The position numbers and the translations under genes were made by a program. A DNA stretch of 64,000 bases, from the NCBI RefSeq assembly GCF_023898315.1, contig NC_064618.1, positions 188,781,548 to 188,845,547 on the forward strand, read 5' to 3'. The DNA is from Schistocerca nitens (Eukaryota > Arthropoda > Insecta > Orthoptera > Acrididae). The notes below the pieces were generated by a model. The model was not told the DNA's origin, searched no databases, and saw nothing but the letters and a program-made list of their open reading frames with translations. Below are positions 36,059 through 49,350 of this stretch, one piece after another (position 1 is the first letter of the stretch; every line of letters starts with the position of its first letter).

Positions 36059-37670
36059 ATGGCTAAGCAGGGATGGCTAGAGGACAAATGTAAGGATCTA
36101 GAGGCGAATCTCACTAGGGGTAAGATAGATACTGCCTATACGAAAATTAAAGAGGCATTTGGAGAAAAGAGAGCCACTTGTATGAATATCAAGAGCTCAG
36201 ATGGAAACCCAGTTCCAAGTAAAGAAGGGAAAGCAGAAAGGTGGAAGGAGTATATGGAGGGTCTATACAAGTGCGATGTACTTGAGGACAATATTACGGA
36301 AATGGAACAGAATGTAGATAAAGATGAAATGAGAGATACGATACTGCGTGAAGAGTTTGACAGAGCACTGACAGACCAGAGTCGAAACAAGACCCTGGGA
36401 GTAGACAACATTCCATCAGATGTCCTGACGGCGTTGGGAGAGGCAGTCCTGACAAAACTCTACCATCTGGTGAGCAGGATGTATGAGACAGGCAAAATCC
36501 CTTCAGACCTGAAAAAGAATGTAATAATGCCAATCCCAGAGGAAGCAGGTGCTGACAGATGTGAAAACTACCAAGCATTCAGTTTAATATATCACAGATC
36601 CAAAATACTAACGCGAATTCTTTACAGACGAATGGAAAAACTGGTAGAAGCCGATCTCAGGGAAATCAGTTTGGATTCCGTAGAGATATTGGAACACGTG
36701 AGGCAATACTGACGCTACGACTTATCTTAATATCTAGATTATGGAAAGGCAAACCTACATTTCTAGCATTTGTAGACTTAGAGAAAGCTTTTGACATTGT
36801 TGACTAGAATATTCTCTTTCTAATTCTGAAGGTGGTAGGGGTAAAATACGGGGATCAAAAGGCTATTTACAATTTGTACAGAAACCAGATGGCAGTTATA
36901 AGAGACGAGGGACATGAAAGGGAAGCAGTGTTTGGGAAGGGAGTGAGACAGGGTTGTAGCCTCTCCCCAATGTTATTCAATCTGTATACTGAGCAAGCAG
37001 TGAAGGAAACAAAAGAAAAATTCGGAGTAGGTATTAAAATCCATGGAGAATAAACAAAAACTTTGAGGTTCGCCGATGACATTGAAATTCTGTCAGAGAC
37101 AGCAAAAGACTTGGAAGAGCAGTTGAGCGGAATGTACAGTGTCTTGAAAAGAGGATATGGGATGAACAACAACAAAAGCCAACGAGGATAGTGGAATGTA
37201 GTGGAATTAAGTCAGCTGATGCTGAGGGAATTAGATTAGGAAATGAGACATTTACAGTAGTAAAGGAGTTTTGCTATTTGGCGAGCAAAATAACTGATGA
37301 TGGTCGAAGTAGAGAGGATATAAAATGTAGACTGGCAATGGCAAGGAAAGCGTTTCTGAAGAAGAGAAATTTATTGACATCAAGTATAGATTTAAGTGTC
37401 AGGAAGTCGTTTCAGAAAGTATTTGTATGGAGTGTAGGCATTTATGGAAGTGAACATGGGCGGTAACTAGTTTGGACAAGATGAGAATAGAAGATTTCGA
37501 AATGTGGTGCTACAGAAGAATGCTGAAGATTAGATGGGTACATCATATAATTAATGAGGAGGTATTGAATAGGATTGGGGAGAAGGGAAGTTTGTGGCAC
37601 AACTTGACTAGAAGAAGGGATCGGTTGGTAGGACATGTTCTGAGGCATCAAGGGATCACCAATTGAATAT
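36059..37670 (+). pseudogene. LINE reverse transcriptase and C-terminal region (broken)
   Basis: Reverse transcriptase blocks in order: N-K-T-L-G-V-D-N-I-P-S-D-V-L (36388-36425), a damaged N-Y-Q-A-F-S-L-I, L-A-F-V-D-L-E-K-A-F-D-I-V-D (36768-36804), GVRQGCSLSPMLFNLYTEQA (36939-36998), and LRFADDIEIL (37066-37095), whose A-D-D is the polymerase active site. The tail has E-F-C-Y-L-A-S-K-I-T-D-D-G, M-W-C-Y-R-R-M-L-K-I-R-W and V-G-H-V-L-R-H-Q-G-I. Stops occur at about 36711, 36804 and 37051, among others. Confidence 0.85.
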
Positions 37671-37853
37671 TGGAGGGCAGTGTGGAGGGTAAAAATCGTA
37701 GATGGAGACCAAGAGATGAATACACTAAACAGATACAGAAGGAAGTATGTTGCAGTAGGTACTGTCTGATGAAGAAGTTTGCACAGGATTGAGTAGCATG
37801 GAGAGCTGCATCAAACCAGTCTCAGGACTGAAGACCACAACAACAACAACAAC

Positions 37854-40800
37854 ACTTCCTAAATAAATCAATATTTATATGAATAGGTATACTTGTGAGG
37901 TGAAAGTTCTCTCTATGCAGTATGTGTTGAATAGTATAATTTGCAATAATGACTTATTTCAAACTGAGCAGCAGGTAAGCTCTATCACTATGCTACAATT
38001 TTAGAAATTGTGGAAGTCTGGTAATATTAATGGCAGCAACTGAATAGTCCCCACACATTCCACCAGTGGAACCACAGACACACAACGTGGTTTAAGCACG
38101 CTACTGTGACCTCAAACCTCCCAAGTAAGTCTCCAAAATAACCCACGGAGCTGTACAGACATTAGATGGAATGCCCTTTTATCGTTCTAGACATCCCTAT
38201 TTCTGCAATCCCATGTTTTTCAGTCTGATGTCGTCCAAGTTCACAATAGCATCTTCCAGTAGCATAACTCTCTGTACCAAAACGCCGCAAACCTGTGACA
38301 GTGGTAAGAGGAACATGATGGTGATCTCACACTGTTGCATTGGCTGTAACCCGACACACCTGTAAAATTATCAGGTGCCAGACCAGCATGCACAAATCAC
38401 AACTCCTCACACTGTGCTACACAAGTACATACTTCGATAAATTTTTGTATGTTTCAGCTGATACAAGTGTTGAATAAGCATCTAAACAAAAAATATTAAC
38501 CAATAGATGAATGTCTTAATATGTTGGTAATTTATTGCTCTTGTATGTAATATATCAAATGAAGCAAGAATTTATGAGATGCATAACATAACTAATAATA
38601 GGTCGTATATCAGAAACTCACCACTCCTTTTTCTATTCTATCCTGTAATTCATCAAATGACTATCAAAATAATTTTACATTATTATTAGATTTGTCCGTA
38701 TAATGCAAACACTATATCATAGCATTTTTCTGCATATCTTATTATATGTATTAATTGAGGAAGAGAATTTATGAAGATATCCTTGCTATGTTGGTACCCC
38801 ATTAATTATTGTTATCACCTCACTGGATATTGCAATTCTGCAAATACAAACTATTTGGAAAGAAGCCTGAGACAGTGTTGCATGAATAAAAAATATCTAA
38901 ATGCTAATTACACACTTACATACATAAATGATGGATATTTAGACAGTTGTTGTAACCATCATTTTATTGTTTTTAATGAAATACATGGTGTACTTGTTTG
39001 TTTTTTTCCCCATTAGGTTACTGGATATATCATCTCTTTCTTACAGTATTTTGCTTTGTTCCTTCCTCGTTGCAAGTAGTACACTTCTAATGCACTAATG
39101 GTTCTATTCTCATTACATGTTCTAACTTGTTGATTCAATTGTCCCCAGTTAAGTGAACTATCATTATATTCCACAACACATTGTATGTATTGACGGTGTC
39201 CTGTGCTGTTTTTTGCATAGCATTTATGTTTCCGTCATCCTTTAATTTAGAGTCTTTTGCAGTATTTTTCAATTCTGATCTTTAATGATAAAGTTTTTTA
39301 ATCTTTTTTATTTTAAAAGCAACCTTGGCCGAAATTTTCTATTTTACTAATGGTTAGTTGTCCACTTTGTCTTTGACAGCCTCAAACATGTGTGTGTTAA
39401 TTACAAGCTTCGTTATACTAGTGGTTTAATAATGCAACGACCTGCATTCATACAGCAAGTCGAGCTGCAATCTCCTTTTCAAATATCTGTCGATCAGAAA
39501 ACGAATCTTCGAGTTAAAGGAAATTATTCATTAGCAAGCTGTTGATTACTGAACATCCTTCATCAGTTATGCTGTATTTCCACATATTTGTAAAACAATT
39601 ACGAGACCTGAATTATATGAAAGGACTGCTAGCCTTCATTTCTTACATTAGGAAAACAACCGCTACCTCCCCTCCCATAAATATCTGCAGAACGTTAAAC
39701 CAGCGACCACTACCTACAAAAAAGCAACGAAGTTCTGATTACCTAACAAATCAGTTTACGGGTTAAGCATTTTGACTTTAGGCTTACAAGAGAGAAAAAC
39801 TTTGGTGATGGTGTCTAAGTATGTTCAGTGTTTACTGAAAGTCGCTAAACGCTCTCATTGTCAAACACTGGATGAGAATTTGTCTGGGTAATTTGATTGT
39901 TTTTACAGGAACAGTGGGATTTTCAAGCGTCTGAATTTTTATGACTTCATATCTCCTTACCTGTGTATCGTACTATGTTTTAAATTAGAAGCAAATTCTG
40001 TGATGTGTATGGTTACTAAATGCAAAATGTGTTGCGAATCGTGTTGTAAATTAAAACGTTATCTTTGATGTGCAGGTTTACTGCTTGAACAACAGAAATG
40101 TAGTAAGCGATAATCTTTTTCCATTTCATTATTTTTTGTGAGTGTCAACGATAAGAAACATAATAATAGTTAAAGCGCGAAGTTTGTTTGCAATTGGTAA
40201 TTACTCTGTTTCTTGCATAATGGATGAATAAATCTTGGGAAATTTGTGTGTCAAGAATAACATTACTTAAAGCATTAAATGCAGTTTCTACATGTAATAT
40301 TTGTGTAACACCGTAAAATCTATAACATTATATTATACCTTTTATTTATTACATTAGGAAAGTATTTTAAATTTTTAAATTAGGTCAGTAATCATACCAA
40401 AAAATTAAAATCTAATTTTTGTTGCACCTGTAAGTCGTTAAACGGACAGATTGCGAAAGTGGCTGCTCACGAGCAAACAGGTTAGCCTTCTGTTGGCATA
40501 ATTACTGGAGCTATGCAAAAAGCCAATAATTCAGATAAGATGATTTATTTATATTTCCCTGGAACAAATTTTCTTTTACACACGTGCGAAATTGAAAGCA
40601 AATTCCATAGCGGCAATGACACAATGTCAAATAAAATGACAATACGATATCTCAAAATTTATTTCTGTCATTCATGGAACAATACGTTTATACCATATTG
40701 TAGAGACATGCCAAACATGTAGTTCTCCATACACTTCACAAACACTGATTGTGACAATAGAGGAACGACATTGCGGCTCTTCAGTAAATGGTTTTCTGCA

Positions 40801-41024
40801 CTTAAGAAAATTAATACAGTTCGTGGTTCACAGTCTCCAACGACTTCTTGTTAAGATTCCATTAACAAAAATTACTTGACTGTTTGCTTGCAGTTTAGTT
40901 ATAAAACTGTTTCCTAGCGCACCGCAGGTCACATTAACGTCTCTGTCGTTTTCTTAATCAGATGCTTGACTTTACACAGAGTGGTACATATTTCAGTGTG
41001 GCAGCAAAGAAAAAGCGAATAAGG
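37854..41024. other. Upstream region of chemoreceptor gene B
   Basis: AT-rich sequence with no recognised gene or named repeat. The last few hundred bases presumably hold the promoter and leader of gene B. An in-frame ATG at 40962 would add 21 residues not matched in gene A. Confidence 0.4.
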
Positions 41025-41738
41025 ATGGATGCTCCTACCTTTTCCAGGGCAATCAAACCACTTTATTATTTAAGCAAACCATTTGGATTGGCACCATTTA
41101 CAATTAACAGGCATACAGGGATGTTCATGGACTCATGTTATGCTCGCCTGTACAGTTTCATAATACTTGCATCTGCATCAATGATTCTCGCATTAACAGA
41201 TAATCGTCTTGGATTTTCGAACCAATTAATAACTGCGAGTGCCATGGGCAATTTTCTTCGTAATGTGTTAATTGTTTCCTGTGGTGTATTGATTATTATT
41301 ATGTGGAGCATTTCCAAGCACAGATTTTTGAAAAAAATTCTGCATAAATGCATTAAGATTGACAATATAATGCTCAAAGGACAAAATGAAGCATACGACA
41401 GAATACACATACTATTGATCATACAAGCAGTAGTCATAGGGTTTGGATTTATTTCATTTCCCCTGCTCCAAGTAATGTTGTGTGAAACCCTAAGTGAGGA
41501 CGACTTCCTAAATTGTTTAGTTCTTTATTTATTTTATACTGTGCTTATTATCTCAAACACCCAATTTTTCGACTTAGTGCTATTCCTTAAGAAACGCTTT
41601 GGGATGCTTAACAGTGAAATATCGAGTATGTGGCAACTATCAGATGATGAAGCAACATTCATACGACCATATCCTCTCAATCAAATAGTGAGGATAAGTG
41701 GAGGACATTTTTTGGATACTTCATCTCTTGGCAGAAAT
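41025..41738 (+). CDS. Gustatory receptor-type chemoreceptor B, exon 1 (residues 1-238)
   Basis: First coding exon of the second Gr-family receptor. The start at 41025 (A at -3, G at +4) is chosen over the in-frame ATG at 40962 because the protein then aligns with gene A from its N terminus. Visible parts: RAIKPLYYLSKPFGLAPF (residues 8-25), hydrophobic segments near 42-58, 76-95, 128-152 and 162-180, and QFFDLVLFLKKRFGMLN (180-196). The exon ends AAT before donor GTGAGT (GT at 41739-41740) in phase 0, the same position as in gene A. It joins 42886-43062 and 54813-55196 to give about 424 residues. No stop or frameshift is seen. Apart from the N-terminal and QF motifs, residues are well diverged from gene A, suggesting an old duplication and probably different ligands. 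Confidence 0.88.
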
Positions 41739-42885
41739 GTGAGTAAAGGATAAATAGATTTCGTATATCTTTATTTTATTTACTATCTCTCAGCACAATG
41801 TCTATTATTCTTTCATAGAATTCTAGTAATATCATCGTCAAATTGCTGGATTAAATTACTAATGAATATATAGTGTTTCATATCCGTTGTGTACATTGTG
41901 ATTAAAACAAAAGTAGACCTATATTTAAATATATAATATGTCGACATTAACGTTGACTTGTGGTTATGTATGAAATATGTTGAAGCAGATTAATTGCAAG
42001 TAATTTTCTACACGTTAAATACTTATGACTTAACTTCAGCGTGGCAGGTGCACGAAACATATCTACTTTTACAGAAAAATAATAAGGTTACTTGAGGTTT
42101 AATTGCTAGTTATTTCAGGAAGTGAGAAATTTTTAGTGCTGCCTAATTTCAAAACATCAAATATTGAAACATTTGTTGCTGCAGTGGGATACTGCTTCGT
42201 TCTGATTCAAAGAAAACAGTGTTTTCCTACTGAACGTAAATGACAGCATTGAGAAAATCACACAAATAAATAAATGTTTCACTCTCATGTTAGTAACTTT
42301 GTTAACATCCGCTTTTTTAACAGTGTTCCTTCTTTACGTTAGTCTGTCTTAATATCTATTTTACATCAATCATATCTCCCTAATGTTGATAATAGTTTCA
42401 CACTTTCACATTTTTCTCTGAAAAACCGATTTCCTTATGAGTTTACAACATCTACTTTCTCTGTATACAGACTAATTTTGTTGAAAACAACAATCGTATT
42501 TTACATTCTGCAGTCATGATAATAACTGTTACGCCAACCTCATAAGAATCCCACAATAATATTTGTTACACATTGTGGGCATTCCCCCCATGTGAACTCC
42601 TTAATAGAAAAATTTTAGTTACCCAGAATTGTAAAGGTAAACAAACAGCTGAATTTCATATACCCACCAATAAACTTGTACAGCAGACTATTTCATTACA
42701 TTATTCGATTTTTATATTATTAGCTTAAGAAGACAAATTCCTGTCACCATATTCTTGTTACTATATGCTACTGATGATGGATGCAGAAAATTTAATGTGA
42801 AAACAAATGGTCTTCATTTCAATATTAAGATACTATGGTTCTGAATTAGGTTAATTTATGGTAACACTATTTTTTTGTTTCATAG
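41739..42885. other. Intron 1 of gene B
   Basis: 1147 bp, AT-rich. No mobile element is recognised, in contrast with gene A's 7411-bp first intron. Confidence 0.6.
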
Positions 42886-43062
42886 TATGTCGAAGCTGTC
42901 GAGGAAATTCAGAAACAGAGGGAACTACAAAATGACCTGTGCGATGTTGCCGCCATGGTGGACGTCGCTTATGGGCTGCCTATGCTGGCTTGTTTGGCTG
43001 TTTACTTCGTTGACTGTGTCATCATCCTCAACTTTATTTTGTCCATGGTGGTGGGATACGAA
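42886..43062 (+). CDS. Gustatory receptor-type chemoreceptor B, exon 2 (residues 239-297)
   Basis: A 59-codon exon, phase 0 at both ends. The acceptor tttgtttcatag ends at 42885 and the donor is GAA|GTAAGA with GT at 43063-43064. The translation starts YVEAVEEIQKQRELQNDLCD, then V-A-A-M-V-D-V-A-Y-G-L-P-M-L-A-C-L-A-V-Y-F, and ends in M-V-V-G-Y-E. It has the same helix-D.C-YGLP.L layout as gene A exon 2 (8653-8829) and exactly the same length. The helix leads into the fifth membrane segment. Confidence 0.92.
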
Positions 43063-43839
43063 GTAAGAGATAAGCTAGAAAGTCTCCTCGATAGTCAAAA
43101 GACTTTTTCCTATCTTGTGTCATCACCTTGCCCCAAGATACAGATAATACAGTTGTCATTTAGAAGATAGGGATGTAAACATTCAAAAACTTCTTCCAAC
43201 TTTAACGTTCGTTCTTGTAGCACAACAGCATTAACTCAATCTGAAGAATATCCGAAGCAATTAATCGCTTGCTCATTCACTGATATGTGGAACGTTATGA
43301 CAGTCATCTGTTCACATTGAGAATAACGTCACTGAATTAGTAGATATTCACATTTATCACAAACGAATGTAACGCTCAAGCGTGTAAATAAGACATAAAT
43401 AAAATCCATTCCAGAGTAAATATCATTTTTTCACGGGAAGTGTAATTCACAAAAACTCAACAATGGCACCATAATTTTTTAAATTAGTTTCTCCACGACG
43501 CACTTAATAGGTAAAGGAAAATTTCACATAAATAATTTTTGCACCCATTTACATTATTAATATTATCCTGCCGGCGATACTTCCGTCATGATGATTTACT
43601 ATTCCCTAATGTATCACATGATCCTCAGACAATCCACAGGTATATCAGCCATACTTGACTTTCTTATTAGTTATAGCGATAAAATAGAGTTAAGTAATTT
43701 CTTTTCCTCTTTGTAGTGATGGATAATTTGCTAGGCCCATATTGGCGTATATTAATGTATTGATGGACTGTATTAAAGATGTACATTTATGTGGCCCGGC
43801 AACTGCAGGGCTGGATAGCACTACCTGACCTTTGACGTA
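43063..43839. other. Intron 2 of gene B, 5' part
   Basis: AT-rich intronic DNA before the LTR element; nothing recognised. Confidence 0.5.
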
Positions 43840-44911
43840 ACAGAACAGTATCCAAAACTATTCCAATGTATTACTGAAAAAACAAGTCGTTGCTGTTTCT
43901 TTCTTTATCGACTGGTGGCTACATGATCCATAGAAGAATCCGCTGAATGAAATATCGGACTCGTCGCTGCCGAGGACGCTGAATGAGTTCCGAGTGGAAG
44001 TCGATGACACCCTGACGCGGTGGCTTTGCTACACGCTGACGACGTAGGCACTCCTTGTCGGTAACTCCGCTTGGAGTTGGCGGTGAAAAGTACGCCTTTG
44101 TTTTGATTCACAAGCCATTTCATGGAGTACTCAGTCCAGATCACTGTCCACGTTGTTACCTCAGCTGGACCGCAATGTTGGTTGCCGTAAAGTCGTTCTC
44201 TACGCTGAAACTGGCCCTCTAGTACGGTAGGCTTTCAGACCGGTGCAAGGCTGAAGTTCAGGGCAGCTCCTGTCTTGGACCGGAGTCGTGTTGATAGACC
44301 CTCCGATTAACCATCAGCCGGACGGCATCAGCCGTGGCTTGTAATCGTTGACAGGACAGGAAGTGCATGGCCAGCACCAGAACTTTCACTCACACAAGAT
44401 GTTACCATACCGGAACCAGACAATTGAGTGCGAACGACATGAACGCCATCGATTGTACTGATCTATTGCCAAAAGCTAGTGAGGTTGGAGTATTTGTGTC
44501 TCTGAAGAGAGGCTCCACTCTGTGACAACATTCGCAATGATCTAAAAAACTGATTCTGCTCTTCCCGAGCCGTGAGTGGTCTTCAGTTCTTCTACATTTG
44601 CTTAACGAATCTGTAACAGTGTCATCACTGCTTAGTCGAATTCCTCCTACACATTGTTGTGTGTCACGTAGTGTCTCTTATGTTATAGGAATAAAACAAA
44701 GGCTGTTCGGTCGGCACTGTTCTCTATTCTTCTGAGTTGCTTGAAATCTGTCTTAAGAGTGTATATGTGGCTGTCTTCCTTACCGAATAACGGTGTTTGA
44801 AATGCTTATGCTACCGGCTGGCGGCTGGCGACACTTCAGAGTGACTGAGTAACGCCGGCTGTTTGAATTTTGAAAAAAAAAATACACTCACGTTTCGTCC
44901 TTAAATTTGTC
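43840..44911 (-). repeat. Putative 3' LTR
   Basis: Aligns with 51472-52550 from 'tattactgaa...acaagtcg' through 'gaagaatccgctgaat', 'aagatgttaccatac' and 'gagtgcgaa' to 'ttaagagtgt' and 'gtttcgt...tttgtc'. Same orientation. Limits are approximate. Confidence 0.65.
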
Positions 44912-45318
44912 TCGGTTAATTTTCTTCACTTTAAGAAAATCATCCAGAATTTTGCCATTTTCCGCCTGATTGGTTAACTATCATACATATTTAGATTTGC
45001 TTTTCACCTTTTGTTTCTTTGGGCATAAAACATCTTATCCTAGTATCTTATGCAAGTATTTTTCTAGCTTCCTTATTTTTACATTCGATTCTAAACTCTT
45101 TTACTTACGAGTACAAATCAGTTCCAAAAATATAACATGAACGGATATTCTCTTTGCACAAACTACTCTCTTTCTGGTGTTAAAGTAGATGTCACATATA
45201 AAAGCTACTATCAACTTAACATTGATGGTTGATTCACTCATTGCCACAATATTTTGTTTAAGCTTCACTTGATATTTCCAAAAATGCTGTAGGATTTTTC
45301 TCGTCTTTAAAAATGTAG

Positions 45319-46660
45319 TCAGGTTTTATCGACACAGATTAGTCCTTTTTCTAAAGTGACGAATTCATCTGTCATCGGTAGTAAAGTGGAATCTAAGGTA
45401 TTATTTCGGTAGGTTCGATTTTGTGTTGGTAAAACGCTAAAAGGTTTATCCGACCAATACTGCAGTGGTCGACATCCCACGCGTGTCGTGGTACCTATAA
45501 TCATAGCAAGGAGCATCTTTGCTCGAGCTATATCACACTTCGTTCCATTTACTTATAATCCGCTTTGTTTTAACTCTAATTTTCCCATCCTCGTAAATGT
45601 CTTATAATTGTAGCAGCTTATTGTTACGGTATCTGTCAAAAACATAGAACATAACCAATGACTATGAGTCCTCCATAAACGTAGCAGCGGCTTTGATAAT
45701 GCTTCATACGCGCTGGTGCTTTCATATTTACTGGGAACAAATCAGTTTCACACGATCGTTTGTCAGTTCGAGCTACCTGTGCTGGACAAATGGTGACTAG
45801 CTACTTGCCACAGTTTGCAAGATCTCCTTTCGATATAACAATGTACCTATCTCTTTGTTACGACACAAGCGACACTACATTAGTTTGTACTTGTTCCCAT
45901 CTACCGATAAGTTTCCATTTGTCTCGATATGGATGGATCGTGAAACACTGATATCGAGAATCTAAACTTGCAACTGGAAACTGGCTGTTAATATACACCC
46001 ACCTCGATCTGAATTAACTTTAACTATAGAAACACGAAAGACTGCTGTATTACTTTTCATTAGTTGTACAATGTCTCATATCTCTGCTTTCTTTTTCCGC
46101 TTGCTACAGTCCCATAGAAACTGATTCAGTGTCAACCATTTCGTACTTAACTCTCCATGAGTGGCGTGGTGTAATGCTTATTGTATCCTTGCACTTTCTA
46201 TTCTCGCATCTCCCAAGCTATTCGCTAATTTGCGTAGCTATCTCGCTATTACGAGCTTCTCACCTAACATTCTTAACTGATCCTGTATCTCTCTTAAGCC
46301 TTTATTGATTGTTTCCATCTTCCGTTTCGTATTCTATTGCAACTCGGTTTTTATTTTGTGCATAGTTCTGTTTATATTCCACAGTCCCTATCCCATATTT
46401 GTCATTGTATCGTAAGCCAACTAACTGTTGTGTCTGTGTTCCTTGCTATTTCTTGCACTATCCCTGTGGTCCTATTTAAACTTGGGATATCATCATTATC
46501 TACTGTCCTCAATATCTGCTTTATTACTTTCTCACACGTATCTAAACAACCTCTTTTCTTTCTTACTATCGTTTCTGGAATTGGCTCTGTCATCTCCTGT
46601 AACTGAGCCGAAAATTTGTAACAGGAAAACATCAATTCCTGCAAACTCTCTGTACATATG
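45319..46660 (-). pseudogene. Envelope-like gene remnant of the LTR element
   Basis: Minus-strand frames in the position of env, between integrase and the 3' LTR. The piece at 46402-46644 has a basic R-K-K-R-G motif followed by T-V-D-N-D-D, resembling the cleavage site and following region of insect errantivirus (gypsy) envelope proteins. The piece at 45319-45516 is further downstream and has two N-x-T/S sites. Stops and frameshifts separate the pieces, so no functional protein can be made. The call rests on position and one motif. Confidence 0.45.
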
Positions 46661-47099
46661 TTAGCATTTCCCTTTCTCCATTTCTGTAGATGCAGTTGTG
46701 ATCATATTCTGTAGATATCAAACTTAATTACTTACCTCACAGATGTAAAACATTGGTTTCAATGACCACCTGTTTCATGAGAAATCAGCTCTGCTTCACA
46801 TAGCGTGCAAGAACACTATACACATGGTAATATATTGCGACGTTATCTTTGATTCCACTTAGGAGAAAGTAAAGACCATTAATTCTCTCCCTCTTCAGGG
46901 AAAAAGCGAGTCTCACAGAAAACTACTATAGCAAGCTAAAAACATAATATCAACCTAGGTAGCCCAACACAAAATTAAATAGACTCCACTGCATTCTTAT
47001 AACTTATTCCTAGACCTCTAAAGATACGGTTACTGGTACTCTCATTCGACTGGTGGTTTCATTTCCTGTGCTAATGGTGCAAATATTTGTGGTAATGCA

Positions 47100-49350
47100 T
47101 TAACAGTAATGTTAAAGGTTTTAACTCGACTAATAAGCACAAACGATCTTTTCGTCAGTAATTGCAACTTGACACTGATTGGTGAAGCCGTCTCCATTAC
47201 GTGGTAAGGGCCTGAAACTTCGTCCCAGATTTATTGATTTTACATTACACTATACTGAGATGATCTATTTATACCTCCACACTTCACTCTTGACGCTTCA
47301 ATGGCTTTCCATGTTTCACTCATTGCCAATCTTCTTTTAACGTTTTCGCATCTGGCTTCACACGTTTGTACTGTGTTGGTACCTTTGGTTGCACTAAATC
47401 AAAAGGTGACGGCATCTTTCCCTCATCCCCAGCTTTGTCAGGTCCTTTGCAGATTTTCGAAGTGTGGGCACTCACCACATAACCTAAACAGACATTACAT
47501 TCTAAATTGACTATTCACATTGTGACTTAACGGCTTCGCTACGGAATGGTATACTTATTCCATATGAACATTAGCATGAGGGTGGAATAAAGTAGTCTGC
47601 AATTCAAATACTCTTTATTCTGTTTCATCAGATCAGGCATAAAATTACTTCCTCGACCTGTGACTATAGTTTCTAGCACACCAATCTAAAGTAACCACTG
47701 CTGACGTCCGTCATACAAATGATAGTATACTGTAATGTCATCTTCGACACCACCTAGGGGATAGGAAAGGGCTTGAGCTACAGTGCTCACTTTCAGATCT
47801 GCTATTGTCCTTATTAGAAGGTATCTCGAAAATGGTCAGTCATCATCAGTACCAAATAACTCCTATTCAACAAGTCAGTTCCTACCATTTTAAAAGGTTT
47901 TCCGATTCTGGTAATTCCTGAAGTTTTGTATTTGGTGCATCAAATTTGTTTTTTCATCAAATAGAATAATTTGTTTTAGATATTGCTCCACATCACCACA
48001 CTGTGTTCTCCATCAAAATCTCTCCCTGACTCCTTTGTCAGTAGCTTTCCTAACCCCTTCTCCTGATAGTACATGGCCACACACTAGTCATATCACTTTT
48101 GATTGTTATGCTACAGGAATGAGAATGTGCAGTCTGTATTTAGTTGTATTATAGAGCACACCTTTTGGCACAAGCAACTGTGGCTGTTTACTGTACCTTT
48201 ACCATTATGTATTCACTGCAGGTGCCTTTTTCTAATCTGCTGGATTGGCTCCAGAAGCATACAACACCGCAATTTTCCTACTGGGTATTCCGCATTCATG
48301 TGCTTGACACCAGGCTTATGCAGTTCTTCGTACTGAAACTCATTCAAATCTAGTGCCAATCTTGTTAATCAACTTCTAGGGTCTTCTAATCCTAATAACT
48401 ACTTCATGGCTGCATGATGCATAAGGACTTTAAATTTACATATATGTAGTGACAGAAGTACTAAATAGTGTACATCAAAGGTAACTTCTCGTTTTCTGTA
48501 GTAGAGTAACTGCACTTAGTCTTATTCAGCTGGTTAGATACTTAAGGTGCGAGATTTTCTTGTCCATCTACAATTTGTCCTTAAATGTCCAAAGCTCCAC
48601 CATTTGTGTCAGTATATAATATAGATTCTTTAGTAAAATCAGCAATATTTAATATAAGATCTGAGGTGAGGGTCTCTTTAAGCTTTTGAAATGATGTTGA
48701 CATTCCTATGTTCACCGAAATGTAACCCCTTCTTTCGATAATCTAGTGAATAGTTGTACAATTTCCACAAAGCCTTCATGAACTTTTGGCAGTGATTAGC
48801 CTACCATATTATTTAAATCTTTGAGGAAATGAAAAATCATGTATAGCCAAAGTTAGAAGAGGGTTCATCCTTACTCCATGGTGGATAATAAATAGACGCA
48901 ATAAAGTAACTTGTAGTTGGATAAAATGTTTTTCGATGCTTAATATGAGATGAGTTGTTTGAGTCATCAGATATTTTACCTGGGTGCTCTGCATGTTTAT
49001 CTAGATAATTTGAAAAAACGTTGTTCAGTAAATTGTGTAGCAATATAACTATTATCAGTATCTCATTTAACTTCCACAGGTAATTCTGGCCATAATCTTA
49101 TAAAAGATGTTTTCGGTCTGTCTTCTGGACACATTTAAATCTTGTGATATCCACTCCTTAAATCTATCATGGAAAAGGCTTCTACATTGCCCCAGGTTAT
49201 CCAAAGTTTTTGTTATATTTGGAGTCAGATATGCAATGGTTACTGTACATTAATTTAAAAACCTTTAATCGCAACAGAATCTATATTTTCTTGTTCTGTC
49301 AGGTGATTTTTTCAGCATTATTACTAGCCTACCAAGTATTACCACTGTGC
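47100..49350 (-). pseudogene. Gypsy-type pol remnant of the LTR element
   Basis: Broken polyprotein on the minus strand. In order: reverse transcriptase start with V-I-M-L-K-K-S-P-D-R-T-R-K-Y-R-F-C and T-P-N-I-T-K-T-L-D-N-L-G (about 49350-49185); RNase H text I-L-Y-T-D-T-N-G-G-A-L-D-I and C-S-Y-S-T-T-E-N-E-K (about 48640-48480); and the GPY/F module at the integrase C terminus, G-P-Y-H-V-M-E-T-A-S-P (about 47240-47110). The integrase core is not readable with confidence. Stops occur throughout. Confidence 0.65.

Larger units (their letters stand above)
34552..37853 (+). mobile_element. RTE/BovB-like LINE copy 3, nearly full length, inactive
   Basis: A 3.3-kb non-LTR retrotransposon with both ends visible: a C tract at 34554-34567, an untranslated leader beginning 'atgaacgatggaccttgccg', endonuclease, reverse transcriptase, C-terminal region and a (CAA)n tail at about 37837-37853. 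Several stops and frameshifts make it dead. No convincing target duplication was found beside the ends. It is the same family as the minus-strand copies at 1693-3053 and 23490-24565. The clade call rests on the motif set and the short-repeat 3' tail. Confidence 0.88.

Noticed and set aside
14211-41024. Further chemoreceptor exons between genes A and B
   Set aside because: I looked for the YGLP.L, QF..LVL.LK.RF and SY.V.I.Q blocks and did not find them; a profile search would be more sensitive.
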